In this document: positions 11,877 through 24,302 of the stretch, piece after piece
Layout of the letters: each line of letters starts with the position of its first letter
Position numbering within the stretch: the stretch's first letter is position 1
Origin: Medicago truncatula
Taxonomy: Eukaryota; Streptophyta; Magnoliopsida; Fabales; Fabaceae
Direction of reading: 5' to 3'
NCBI RefSeq assembly: GCF_003473485.1
Contig: NC_053045.1
Location: 40,342,494 to 40,406,493 of the forward strand
Length of the DNA: 64,000 bases
Position numbers and translations under genes: made by a program
The notes under the pieces: generated by a model
Seen by the model: the letters and a program-made list of their open reading frames with translations, nothing else
Database searches by the model: none
Told to the model about the DNA's origin: nothing

Positions 11877-12099
11877 ATCTAAATAGATTATTGTATCTTA
11901 AATTATTAATCTCTGATTTTTGGAAGATATATTGGGCAGCAAGGAAATTATAACGTGACGGTTATGATCTATTCTTTGGTGTTAAATTTCAATTTCATAA
12001 GCTTATTGGTATGTTAACCTTTATGCTTTTATATTTGATACTACAAATATAGTAAAAAATTCTTGTTTAATTAATGGGTCAAGTTTAAATATTTTTTAT

Positions 12100-12590
12100 T
12101 TTTGAAAGGAGCAAATTTACAACGTTTCATTAAAAATCGAGATATAAGTACATAACGATACATCAATAAATATGTAAGAGCTAGTATAAAATTGGACTGT
12201 TTTTGCTAAGGTGTGAGCAATCTCGTTAATTTGAATCCGGCTAAACTCAATATAAGAATTTTAAAATTTAATAATAAATAATTGTTTACAAGCATTCATA
12301 ATACAACTAAATTAGTCTAGAACCTTTCTAGAGTCACAAATGAAGTTCATATTGTCTACATGAAGGTCAATCACTGAGGTTAAGGCATTATAGAGGGCCC
12401 AAGCCTTCCCCATCTCTACATAACAAAGTGGGGAAAACCACATAAACTTAGCAACATAGCATATGTCTTCATCCTGAATGCACGTGTCAATCCTCATCTT
12501 AGTATGTGAATAAGTGAATGATGCTTCTATATTACATGTATATTCTTCAAGAGAGTTATATATCCTGATCCTGGAGCCTGTTTCGACCAC
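12100..12590 (-). mobile_element. Decayed LINE RNase H-like fragment, minus strand
   Basis: On the minus strand, 12590-12312 encodes an RNase H-like domain (YTCNIEASFTYSHTKMRI, MWFSPLCYVEMGKAWALYNA, NFICDSRKVLD). After an AT-rich break the tail continues (NEIAHTLAKTVQF) to an A-rich 3' end near 12100, given as T-rich on the plus strand. The first catalytic aspartate of the NIDAS motif is changed to glutamate. It is non-functional, and homologous to the fragment at 3362-4454 on the opposite strand. Confidence 0.75.
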
Positions 12591-12627
12591 CTCTAAACAA
12601 CAACACGAATATCACTAGAACTCGCTT

Positions 12628-12866
12628 TATAGTTTATAGGTACAAAATGTGACTTCTTGGAAAGAATAGTTAACGACGCTTAATAATCTTAATAATTTCC
12701 AATTTTTCAAGAAGAGATCCTACACTCTTTATAGATGAATTTGTTTGTTAGATGAATTTCCTCACAAGTCTCTATTTATAGGTACAAAATGTGGCTTCTT
12801 TGAAAGAATAGTAAATGACGCTTTACTAATTTCCAATTTTTCAAGAAGAGTCCCTACACCTCCAAA
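12628..12866. repeat. Direct duplication of about 100-145 bp
   Basis: The stretch from 12628 (AGTTTATAGGTACAAAATGT) recurs from about 12772 (ATTTATAGGTACAAAATGT). Both copies run on through GACGCTT and CAATTTTTCAAGAAGAG. The copies have small differences. Intergenic and of unknown origin. Confidence 0.7.
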
Positions 12867-13677
12867 GTTCACTCTTCTTAGTTGAGTATGCAGGTTTCAT
12901 ATGAAAGGATAGTCCTCAAATTCATCTATACCTTGAGCTCTATCCAATATCAAGCCCCAAAAAATTCAAAGTTTGATTGTAAAAACAAAGACCAAAATGC
13001 CATATGTTCAAAAACTAGCTAAGAAATTCAAAACTAAGGGATAAAGGAAGTACCAAAGGTGGCGTCTCAGTCGATATCAATTCTAGAGAATACATGGCAT
13101 GTAACAATTGTTGGGTTTTTTAGAAAATAAGGGTACGGTTTTTTAGTTGGAAAATTCTTGAGTTTGTTATTTTATTAGTTTTGTGCTGTCATCTGTGATG
13201 ACCATGGAAATGACGGAGAACAATTCTAGATTGAAGAAATACGCTCCTCACCGACTTCATTGATAGCATCTGAAGTGGAGATAATGAAAGAGAAGGAAAA
13301 GGGTAAAGAAAATAGGGGAAATTTTACATAGATGCAGCATTATAAGATCTGATAGACTTGCAAAATTAAAATGTGATCTATCTTAGACCTCCTATAATGA
13401 TGTTCCACAATAGCGGCAGCCTAAAACTTGAACAAATAGACACTATCAATTTGAACTGCTTTAAAGCTGTAATATCTAAAGATAATTTTTCAGTCACATC
13501 TTTTTATTAAGACCCCATCTATCTATGCAGTGAATTGACCAAACAAAAAATAGATGCCCCAATGGATGGGTCTGCATCACAAGTAAAGCTATCCACTCTC
13601 GGGAGAATTTATCCAAATAAAATGGAATGATTGGCATGGGTGTGGATTAAGGGAAGGACCAAAACTTGTCCATTGAT
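12867..13677. other. Intergenic DNA downstream of RHIP1
   Basis: About 0.8 kb including the presumed RHIP1 3' untranslated region. No coding frame or repeat boundary was recognised. Confidence 0.4.
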
Positions 13678-16600
13678 TCACACAGAAATCCCTAACTCGG
13701 AGATCTTCATTATCCGTTTGTCCAGCACAGATCTCTGCCGCTTCAAACTTGAAGCCAAAGACGCAACCTGGTTATGTTTTTGTGGTGGACAAGAAACAGT
13801 AAGTAATTTCAAGTTACAGCACGTTTGGAAAACAAAGAATACAGAGTCATAGACTTGCCTCAGCTCGAAGTGTCAGGGCTTCACGGCTAGGTATATCCCG
13901 CAGCCTGTCTATTAAATCTACAGCATGATAATAGAGTGTAAATTTCAAAGCAGTAGCTCGGGCTTATTATTAAATATCATGACACATCCCCAAAGCAAAT
14001 ATGAAAGGGATAAAATAATCATAAAAGGAGCCCCTGCTTTTTATTAGTAAAAAACATCTGACCACACAAAAGGAGACATGAAATTAATTAAGTTAGTTTT
14101 TATATAGCATACCAGTAGCTCGGGCTTCAGCCTTGTATGATGATTTTGCCAGGCGTTGTAATTGGGCTCCAGTGTTCCTACGAATCATTGGAGTAAAACA
14201 TTCAGGCATACGTCAACTATAATCAAGTAACTCATACGTCCTTTCATTGACTGACTAATAATACATACATTAGTTCGCTGTGCCCATATTTCATTTCCTT
14301 CTCAGCAAGAGCTGTCCTTTGAAGCAATTTTATGCTCTCCTTCTTTAGCAAATCTACTGAAAGGTTCAAGTCCTTCACATTCTTCTCTGCACTTGCATAC
14401 CGTGCCTTCACAGGTATTAATGCAAAAAGGTGAAACAAACAACAGAATTTTAAGACACAACTGTCTAAGATCTCAAGATACAATGTCCTAAATATTAAGC
14501 TACAATATAATGAAAAAGCATATTAAGATTTATATCACAGATGAAGAGATGTAAGAACGTAGGTTAGGGATCTTGATTGTTCCACTGAATAATACCTCCT
14601 CACTTTGAAATCGACCCAATGTGTGGCGGAACAGAAATCTTCTCGGACCTGCAAGAAGATTAAGTACTTTAAAATAAAATAACATACAAGAAAATTACAA
14701 ATTCATTTGACTTGAGACAGAAAAACACACACACACACACTAGGTAAGACTGGTTTGAATCATAATGCAATATTATAGTACAAAAGTCGTAATGATCACA
14801 TTTCCCAAGATATGCATTAACAGCAACAATCAGGTTATACCTGACCAAGTGGGATCAGCAGCATGGATCAATCAATGCCATTATAAAAGGAAAATTTGAG
14901 CAAGGTCTTTTTTATTGGTTTATTCTAAAGTTTTTATTAATGAGAAAACTTAGACTAGGGGAGGCACACACCCATGTAAAATTATGGAGAACCACCAACC
15001 TCAGCGAGGCAATGAAATTTACGTTTACCAACTGGAGAATTCGACTATTCTAAAGTTTTAATAGGTATTCCCCTGTTTATTTTAATTGATCCCCATTGTC
15101 TCGCAATCACATCCTCTTCACCTTAAAAGAAACTTGTCCTAGAGTTTTCAGCTAAATCATGAAATCTTCCACTCCAAAATTAAATATTTAATGAAAATTT
15201 GATAAGTTAAATATTCAATCATGAACATGAATATTTGAAAAATCTTAAAATCATTTCCTGACTTCTTCTCTGAATTTTGAGAAATCAGGATCCTTTCCAT
15301 ACTAGCTTGATCAATCAGTTTTTGAAAGTATCGAATGAAGCATATCTGACTGAATAAAGTAAAATCAAAATTTTCTAACTCTGAAAATTTTAAAAGGTAT
15401 GGATCCAAAAATTTGTGTTCACCTCTTAAATTTGCAGGATTATATTATGAACAATTTTCCGGAGCCATTGATATGGCATGTTATCTTCCACTTGTAGAGT
15501 GTTTTCTTGATTGGATCAATGAAAAATGCATTTATTGGCTGAACTATTGATGTGATTAATCAGGTTCCTTTTGAGGATCCATAATTTATCTGGATATCAT
15601 AGATCAGTTTAAAAGTCCTTTCTATAATGCTATCTTACTTAAGACTACTTTCCAAATTGCCTATAAGGTCAAGGTTGCCTTTTTATGTATTAGGCAGGCT
15701 CTCTCCACACGATGCTTGCGACTTCAAAGCATTTTTTTTCCCCTTCTGAAAGGACTTCAAAGTGTGTTTAAACATGACAAATCTTCAATAACATGTGTTA
15801 GGAACCCACAGTGGAAAACAGAAAAAGGAAAAGGGTGACTTCACTGTTTTCTCAATGTTAACATGTGTTGCATAGGTACGGGTACGGTACTCGCCACTCG
15901 GTATGATATGGGTACAGGTACGAGAATACGGTTTTTTTTTTTTTTAAAAAAAAAGGTACGGGTACGTCAATAAAAAACACGAGTTTTGATATGATATAAC
16001 ATGAAAGAGCTAAATTGTTCAATTCACAACAAAAACATCATACTCCCTCCGTCCTAAATTGTATGTCGCTTTAGGGAAAAAAAATTGTCCCAAATTATAT
16101 GTCGCTTTACAATACCAATGCAACATTAATGTTACTTTTCCTATTATAACCTTAACTATTTATTACTATCTCTTCTTTCAATTATTTCATTTATCTTTCC
16201 CATGTTATTTATTAAGGACAATTTTGTAAAACAACTCATAATATCTTTTTTTCCACACAATATTAATTGCATTTCTTAATATGTGTGAAATGCCCAAAAC
16301 GTCATACAATTTGGGACGGAGGGAGTAGTAAACTGTAAAAGTTTAAAAAGTCAAAAACTGTGTTTGGTTACAATAACAAAGAAATTCAAATATACAAGTA
16401 ATATTGTATTATTACGTTAATATATGAGAAAAACACAAATTTCACTCTAAACAAAATAACGAGAAAAAATGGAGTACCGAACAAGTACCGTACGCGTACC
16501 AGTACCTGGTACGTACCCAATATAAGTGCTTCACCGTTTTACAAGTACCCATGCTACACAGATGTTAACAAATCTCAATGATCCTTCGACTCTACCCTTG

Positions 16601-19600
16601 CATCTCACTATTTATTGTGGAACTTGTTCCCCCTACTAACTTGCTAATTGCTGCAACGATCCCTAACTAATTATCCAGTCTCTTCTGCTATAACAGTATG
16701 TCACAACAAATCTAATTCTGCTCTAATAAGTCTCACCATGGTTTTAATTTTTAATATCACTTACTGCAAGGAACACAGGAACAGCAGCTTCTTAATAGAC
16801 TCGTGGTTAAAATCTGGGAGTATATATCATATGAAAGCTTAATACAAGTTCCAGGGGCTATTATACCAGGTTATCTGTAATACTGTATATTACTGAGGCC
16901 AACCTAAATTATATATAGTCAAACTTGGCTATCCAGTCCTTTAAAGGACAGATGCTAGTCATGCATTGTGACTCCTTAATAAAATAAAAACTACATCAGA
17001 CACAAAAAAAATAAAAAATAAATAAAAAATAGGAAAGCATACACAAATACAAAGAAATCAGCATTGATCCTGCATAAGTTTACCCAATTTGGTCACAATG
17101 TAATACCTTCCGACAATATAAAGTTAAAGATGAAAAAGTTGTTAATTGAACATTTGAAGAAAAACTTTTAAGTGGTATAATGTAGGAAAACTCATTACTT
17201 GTCTGTGCAAAAGATGGGAAAATACCTCTCATAACAAGAAGGGCAGTAGAAACAGCAAGACCAACGCCTATAGCCGGATTCTCCCTTGCTACCATCACTC
17301 CATCTACAAAAGGATTAAGATCATAAATTGGGCATGCTTCTACATACATAAAAGATCACCCACAGCACAGCCCAGGAAAAACTTTGCTTTTTCAATTGCA
17401 AACAAATTAGAGATATCCTCCAAATGCTAGAGTCCTTCACAAGTAGGGTGAAAACCATGCAATCTCTCCGTGTATCAGTGTCAAAAAACCATTGAATAAA
17501 CAACTATAGTTTGAACACCAAATAGAGGTCACAAATATATATATAACCCCATGAAAGCAATTTTCTCCAACCAAATTTTAATAAATGCATACATTATACA
17601 TGGCCACAAAAGTTCAACCATACATTAAAAGGTGCTTCAACGTTGAAGAACAAATCCACTACTCATAAGTTTAAAACTATGTAAATTCTAATCACCTTTA
17701 ACTTTATTGAAGAAAGCATCTTCATAAGTTCTATATTGTGACACTGCTCCTGGTAAAAAGTTCTGCAAAGAATCAAACATAATATACATGAGCTTTGGAG
17801 CCGATCATATTTTTTTGAGATAGAAAAGGGATAACACATGGTCAGGAATTTCCAGTATATTAAACAAGACAAAACAGAACATGGAAAGAATAAAAATAAG
17901 AGAGCGTAAAAAGAAGCTATGACACTAGAAGAACAGAGATTTTCTACAAACGAGTAGGAAAGTAAATGCAAGAACCTCACCAATCAGTTAATAAAAGGAA
18001 ATGCAAAATAGCACTTTACATTTATTTACAATATTCAAAGATATCATGAAAATAACTTTGCTTCAATCTTTTTGATGGTTTGACTTTGCTTACTATTTTC
18101 TTATATATCAATAACTGTTAGCATTGGCCTTCTATGATATAAAAGAGAAACAATCCCAAACAAATCAAGCTTCATAACTATAGACAGATTTAGCAGGTTG
18201 AACCAGGTGACAGCATCTCAAAAAAAAAAAATGAAACTGAAAACCAATATGACAAATTTGATCTAGTATATCTTAGGCTCCTGGATTGAATCTGGTCAAA
18301 TATGTTTGGATAACAAAAGTGAAAGTCATGCATAAAATTATAATTTCAATTCTAACTTGCTCTCAATTATAATTAATTCAAATCGTAAAATTTAATGTAT
18401 AAAAATATACAACGCATCAAGAAATATAGTTCTAATTTTATTGCTTTGGCAGTGGTGGCAGGCTAGGCTACTCTAGCGGTTCCGACAATACCCAAACCTT
18501 CTCAAGGTTATATTCGGTCCCATTAGATCGCGCCCCCTATTTTTTGTCATTTTGCCTGCAGAACAATTGTGTATAGGTTTTTGGAGTCAAACGTCCCTAA
18601 AACAAGGGTCATTCTGTAGTATACGGAGTGGGTTTCCAGTTCCATCCTAACTGCATTAGCCCTTCAGTCATTCTTTTGTGTTTCTCCACCATTATGGCTT
18701 TTGGTTCCCCTCTTCATACCATCGTATTTGCTTCTTCTTTTCTGCTCCTTGATCCAAACTGTGGATTTGTTGCTTTTGTTGCCCCAAACCTGGGTTGCCT
18801 TTGCCTCTCCAGTTCCAGGATTTCTAGCTCGCAGGGCTCTTCATCCTTTTTTATAGATGATTATGGGCTCTTGGCTTCTGATTCCTTATTCTCATCTTGA
18901 AATGCAATGCTTCTCATTCCAATTCACTTTCTGTTTCCTCGTCCCAAACAGGCACCGGAAGGTGTGTGTCATATTCACACAGGAATTGCTTCCAGAGTCC
19001 ACACAACATCGCATTCCGGTTTGCCCCATTTCTAGCATAACCACAAATTGATAGCACCATTTCTTAAAGCCTTCACAGCCATGGAACTTGATATATTATC
19101 TTCCTGAAGTATTCCAATGGCCACACAAGATACTACTCCACATTTGGTAAGCTGTCCAATAAGCATCCTCTCCATCAAAGCATCAAACATTGGAGGAATC
19201 ATCTTCAAGATCCAATGCCCACAACGTCAATATTGTAACTTCGATGAAAGTTTATAGATGCAAAGTAAATCTTTCCAAGAAATGGAGATAAACTCGCCAA
19301 TTACAAAGATCATAATATTGTAGAACTTCGGGAATCTGTTCCTCCCCACCCAAAGGCCCCAAAACACTTGGTTGAACAAATCTTCCCCCCCCCCCCCCCC
19401 CCCCCCCTATCTTTCCTCTAATTACTTTATATCCTATTTTTCCCTCTCTCGTCTCTTACTAACAACCTTTTTTTTTTTTTAACAGCAAATATTAATATGT
19501 TAATTGTTATGTTGGTATATTTTCTCCTCGCCAAGACCTTAACTCTTCAACTGCTTTAATCCCTTAGCTCTAGTTGAGCTATCCAGCCCCCCATATTACT

Positions 19601-20118
19601 AACTGCCTATAATTAACTAGCAATCGGGGTCCCCTAACATAATGCTAGTGATGGTATTGGGAGTGGCAAAGATGGTAATAATAGTGATGATCAGTGAAGA
19701 TATCCTTCTTAAACTATGGCAATGTCCCAATCATCTTTCAATTGAAACCAGTGAGAATTGACATTAATATTTCTTACCAAATTAAAATGAAATAGAAAAA
19801 AATAGAGCTATCTGATATTATCTATGGCGAAACGAATATGAAGAATCAGGGAAAAGGAGAGGAAACCTGAAAGGTGCGAAAATGGGTGGTAGAGTTGTGC
19901 TGCACAGTACGAGCAGATTCAATTGCGGAACGCTGAAAATTCTCTGCCATCGACGCAAGTGATGCGGAGGGAGGTGGAGGGGAGGATGAAGTGTCTTCTC
20001 CGTTAATAGAGGGCAGCGAATACATCTCTGCCATTGACACCGGTGATGCCGGTTCCGGTGCCGGCGAGGAGGATGATTCTTCTCCGATAGAAGATGGCGA
20101 CGAATCTGTCTCTGCCAT
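13678..20118 (-). CDS. RHIP1: RGS1-HXK1-interacting protein 1 (RHIP1)-like membrane protein
   Basis: Eight exons: 20118-19867, 17762-17696, 17303-17226, 14648-14596, 14405-14269, 14177-14113, 13917-13859 and 13767-13678. The total is 801 coding bases, 266 residues; Arabidopsis RHIP1 is about 263. An acidic/serine-proline head (1-56) contains two copies of a 28-residue unit. Next comes [17 protein letters not shown], a predicted membrane-associated stretch (about 108-132, [20 protein letters not shown]) and a long helical, charged C-terminal half ending KISELGISV. In Arabidopsis the protein links the sugar sensors RGS1 and hexokinase 1. All introns are GT-AG except intron 7, whose donor reads GAG then GCAAGT; only use of this GC donor restores the conserved C-terminus. 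Introns 1 and 3 exceed 2 kb, and intron 3 carries nested transposons. Confidence 0.9.
15863..16561. mobile_element. hAT-like element in RHIP1 intron 3, interrupted by a Stowaway MITE
   Basis: Left end ATGTGTTGCATAGGTAC and right end the complement of CTGTGTAGCATGGGTAC, with most positions paired. A perfect 8-bp duplication ATGTTAAC flanks it (15855-15862 and 16562-16569). The arms are rich in GGTACGGGTAC-type words in opposite orientation. It is 699 bp in total, about 416 bp without the nested element. Superfamily assigned from duplication length only. Confidence 0.75.
16043..16325. mobile_element. Stowaway MITE nested in hAT-like element
   Basis: Begins CTCCCTCCGTCCTAAATTG and ends with the near-perfect complement (GGGACGGAGGGAG). 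It is flanked by TA on both sides (16041-16042 and 16326-16327). 283 bp, non-coding. It is the best preserved of four related elements in the window. Confidence 0.92.
18430..19384. other. Unclassified degraded sequence in RHIP1 intron 1
   Basis: This part of the 2.1-kb first intron is more GC-rich and less repetitive than its surroundings. It has short frames on both strands (for example 18628-18900 plus) and looks like a decayed gene or retroelement fragment. I could not assign a family. Confidence 0.3.
19385..19407. repeat. C23 homopolymer
   Basis: Twenty-three consecutive C bases in RHIP1 intron 1. Very unusual in an AT-rich genome; the length may be unreliable. Confidence 0.9.
19951..20118 (-). 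repeat. 84-bp in-frame tandem duplication in RHIP1 exon 1
   Basis: Two adjacent 84-bp units, 20118-20035 and 20034-19951, encode related 28-residue segments: [20 protein letters not shown] and what follows, then [20 protein letters not shown] and what follows. Each starts with ATG, and the conserved MAENFQRS begins directly after at 19950. Confidence 0.85.
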
Positions 20119-23100
20119 TTTGATACACTGCTCTCGGTGGCTGTTTCGTTCAGGCTATAAGTCTTAACAATTACTAGCTGCTCCCAAACAAATAAAAATA
20201 CATTAGTAAGGTTAATGTTAAGACTAATTAGATTTTATTTTATTTTTATAGGTGAATTTAGATTTTGTTTTTGTTAATGACTAAATTATTTCTAATTTTT
20301 TATTTTAAGGTATATCTCTACCAAAAATTGTAAATGATCAAAATGGTTATCACTATAAAAAAAATAAAAGAAAAATTAAATTTGATCCCAAACAATTTTT
20401 AGTTTCACTATAATTTTATGCGGAAGATAAAAGATAAATTGGCGAACAAATACACCTTCAAGAGAACATCTTTATGCCGTATGCCCATATGAGATCGAAC
20501 ACAGGAGCAAAATGATGAGGAACCGTAGTAGTAAGCAGACGATAAGCGTCGTGCAAAGTATAACAATCGTTTAATTCTGAAATTCAAAGACAATGATCCT
20601 GAATATCAACAAGTCACGGTAAGAAGTGAAGTCATACACTCCCCTACCAGCTCCTCCTCAAACGCCAACAACTTCGTCGCCATTTGTAAGCCTCACATCC
20701 TTCACCCTAACCTAAATCAAACATATCTTTAATTGTTGCCCACTGACTTGCAACCAAATCAAACAGTCTACGGAACCTATCACATAACCTATTTGTCTAA
20801 AAAAAAATATTATCCTCGTTACCAACCCCCCCACCCCCCTCTAAAAATCAACTATATTGCTTATTCTTACCAACTCCTCCCACCAAACCGACCCCTCCCT
20901 TCCACCCTCCTTCAAACAACCCCCCTCGACTTCATATCTCGCCAACAACACCCTAAATCACAAATCAACTCTTCTTTGATGGAGATACTAAATGTCTATT
21001 TTTTAACCTGACATACCAAATTTATGATTAACAATTATAGACAATATAAAGTACTAACAGTTTATGTGAAATTGTGAATTCCTTTTGAAAAAAACAATGT
21101 ATGTCAATTAAATTTTTTAGACAACGGGTTTAAAAGTATTAAAATTGATAGATCCATAGGAGGTATAATGTTGACATGGTGAGTATAGTGATAACTTAAG
21201 TAATAAAGCGATAAGAAAGTTGCGTGTTCTTCTCAAAATATAGAAAAAGAACGTTTTGTGCTTTAGCCAGATTCACATTATAATATCGATATATACATAA
21301 ACATATTAACATTAATCATTAAAAAAATTCCTTAAAAAACATTAATCATTAAAAATAAAGTTGTATCCGCAATATCTTTTTTCACAAGTTCCATCCGTGA
21401 AAGGCTATCGAAATGTGTCGAATAATAAATTATACATATCTCTTTTAATTGAGATTTAAAAATTTGTTAGCCATGTTATGAAAATCCAACTTCTAGACTC
21501 AACCTCATTGGTTTACTTTTGAAATTTAATTGAATATGAAGTTATAAACACCTGTTTTTTTTCTCAAGTATAAGCACCTCATTTTTATTTGTTAGAAAGG
21601 AAAAAAAAAACCTAGTTTATATCCCCATCATAGATATTAGTAGTCTCTTTTTGTATGTAAAATGTTGGTTACATGATTACATCACCAATAAACACTACTT
21701 TATTGTTGTTTTTTTAGAAGAGTAGTGATATTTGAACATCAATTTGAAATAACTTTTGTGATAATCTTTGTTTTTTTTCTTCTCTTTTTATTGGTCAAAA
21801 ACAATGGAGAGAGAAAAAGAAAGAGAGAATAAGAGTATAATGTAAATATGTATGAGAAAGTTGTTAAAAAGTTATCACAAATGGTTGTACAAATATTTTT
21901 TATTTTTTATTTTTGAAACATTTGTCGTGATCAGATTCTTTTTTCATGGTAGTCGACACTAGTCGTGATTAGATTCTCTACTAGAGTAATAAAGTACTAT
22001 TTTTCGAAGTGTTTGGTGGTATTGCTGACTGATTTTCCAAATAAAATTAATACTTAGTACTATTCTTGATGATATTATGGAGAACTTTGGTTGGACAACT
22101 TCCTTTAAATTAGAGTGACTTGCCAAGAATTATTCAATCAAGATGAATGAACGTTGGAGTTTCTTTATCAATCTAGGTCCCTCGGAATTTTGTGCCGTAT
22201 GAGAAACACCACGCAAGGAGCTCGTGGACATTTTTATGACCATAGAAAAGATCTATGTTGGGATATTTGGGGGCAATTACCTCCCTGTCATTTTAATTTC
22301 GTTTAAGTTATTGAAACTGGTTTAGTGTTCTTCATAAAAATTATTGAAATTTTCTTATTTGTGAATAATGAAACACAAAACGGTGCAAGACTATATATTG
22401 TTGAGTAATTGTTTAATTGCATACACATAAAACAAATTGACAGTGTTGAAAAGGAAATCATACAAAAATATAAATATGAAGATACTATTTCTATTTTTAA
22501 AATAAATAATACAAAGTTCTTAATATCGTTGTAATTTCCTTATTTCATAAAAACAAAATAACAATGCAATAAAATAGTTACGATTTTTTCACTTTTTTAT
22601 TCACTCTCGTCCAAATTCATTCATAAGAGCCCCCAACAAAGTCTACGAGTACTGGTATCTCCAATGGGGGATCCTACTTAACAAGGACCACTCCCCGTTA
22701 AGGATCCTCCATTGGAGGAAGAACAAATGAGTCTCCGTTAATGAACGGATAACTATATCCTAAGTAACTAACGGGTCCCACGTTTAAAAAGGTAATAAAA
22801 TGTGTACTATTTGGTCCTACTTGCATAAAGAAGTAATAAAATGTGTACTACTTAGTCCCACTTGTAAAAATGAGTAATAGGTAAATTACTTTTGTTTAAT
22901 GATGTAAAGATAATGTGTCATGTTTAAGTACTTTTCATTGGAGTCATTGAGTCTTTAATAGGTACTTTTATTAAAAAATTATAAATAAGTGATGTATCAC
23001 ATGAGTCCATTTAAGAAGTCCTTGTTAGGAACCATTGCTGATGTTCTAAGAAAGTTAAGAAAATATGTTTTTATTTTGGCTACTGAGAAAAAGTGTTATT

Positions 23101-23476
23101 TTTCCATATTTATCCCCCACGTTTATTTATTTATTTATTTTGAAAACAATCCCAACGTTTACTGATATCATAATAGAGAGGAAAAAAAATCATTGCATAA
23201 AGTTAAAAAAAACAACTTTGATGCATTATAATCATAGAAATAGATAGCAATTTAATAAATATGTTGGTGCATTTTAGAAAGAAAGGAAACAACAAATTGT
23301 AGTTTTGAGAGAATTGACAACATGGCTCACTCTCTTATCAAAATAATATATTTATTTCTCGATGTGATATGTTTGAAGGATAATTGAACTCTCATAAAAT
23401 AAGAAACTAAATTTTCCTAATTACAATGACTTAAAAAAGACTTAATAATTGTTATAGAAAAATTATTGATGTTATA
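20119..23476. other. Intergenic DNA between RHIP1 and the AGTRAP-like gene
   Basis: About 3.4 kb. It holds the RHIP1 promoter side, a C-rich pyrimidine stretch at 20800-20960 and AT-rich DNA. No conserved coding frame was found. A possible MITE at 22656-23050 is listed separately. Confidence 0.4.
22656..23050. repeat. Possible MITE with imperfect inverted ends and internal direct repeat
   Basis: The left part reads CCAATGG then AACAAGGAC; the right part, complemented, reads CAGCAATGG then AACAAGGAC. Inside, GTAATAAAATGTGTACTA occurs twice about 46 bp apart. Boundaries and target duplication are unclear. Confidence 0.4.
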
Positions 23477-23564
23477 TGTTTTGTGGTGGTAGTTAGGGTT
23501 TGAATCCAAGACCTTACATATATTATATATATTGTCTTGTCAATTTAGTTAAGTTTAAGAGTGC
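23477..23564 (-). mobile_element. tRNA-derived SINE remnant (minus strand)
   Basis: On the minus strand it has a box-A-like CTTAACTAAATTGACAAG followed by a box-B-like GGATTCAAACCC, the arrangement of a tRNA-derived polymerase III promoter. It is flanked by a 10-bp duplication TGATGTTATA (23467-23476 and 23565-23574). Short, about 88 bp. Confidence 0.6.
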
Positions 23565-23574
23565 TGATGTTATA

Positions 23575-23897
23575 CTCTCTCCGTCCTAAATTATAAGAAA
23601 AAAATTCATTTTTTTTGTCTCAAATTATATGCAAAAAGATCAACTTTTATCGTATTTAATTATATTTTTTCAAAATATTACTTTTTCCAAAGGAAAATTA
23701 AATGCAAAGTGTATTCAATTTGCTCTCTTTTTTATTTTCTCTATAATTAACTAGCAATGAAAATTATTTTTACATCTTCCTATAAAACTTATTTCAAAGA
23801 TAACACAAAAAACTTTATTATAAACTACTATGTTGTAGTTTTCTTAATAAGTGTGATTTTTTTTTTCTTCTTCTTATATAATATGGGACCGAGGAAA
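23575..23897. mobile_element. Stowaway-type MITE adjoining a SINE
   Basis: Starts CTCTCTCCGTCCTAAATTAT and ends ATGGGACCGAGGAAA, with TA on each side (23573-23574 and 23898-23899). About 323 bp. The TA at its left end is the last two bases of the SINE target duplication. Confidence 0.75.
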
Positions 23898-24302
23898 TAT
23901 GTTTTAAATGACATGTATATATGATCATATTATGAAAAATGATTGACATCCACGATGATATTGAGAAATTTACTTAAAAAAATTCAATAAAAATATTATA
24001 TTTTTAGAGTAAATAAATTAAATTGCGTCGGGGGAGTGTGGGAGAGAGAGTAGCAGCAGGAGAGAGGGGAGAAGTTGGTTACAGAAGTCACAGGTGGAAA
24101 GGGCGTTACAGTTTTCAAGACAACAAGTTGCAAAATTGTAGTATTTTTAATTAATCCCTCTGCGTGAAACTACTCTTTCTTCAATAGACAGATTTGCTCC
24201 CCAAAATTGGCAATTGTTCGCCACTCAGAAAAAGAAACTGCAAACTTTAGAGCTCAAACGATGCATTCCTATTGATTTTCATTTTTATTAAATATTTATT
24301 TT

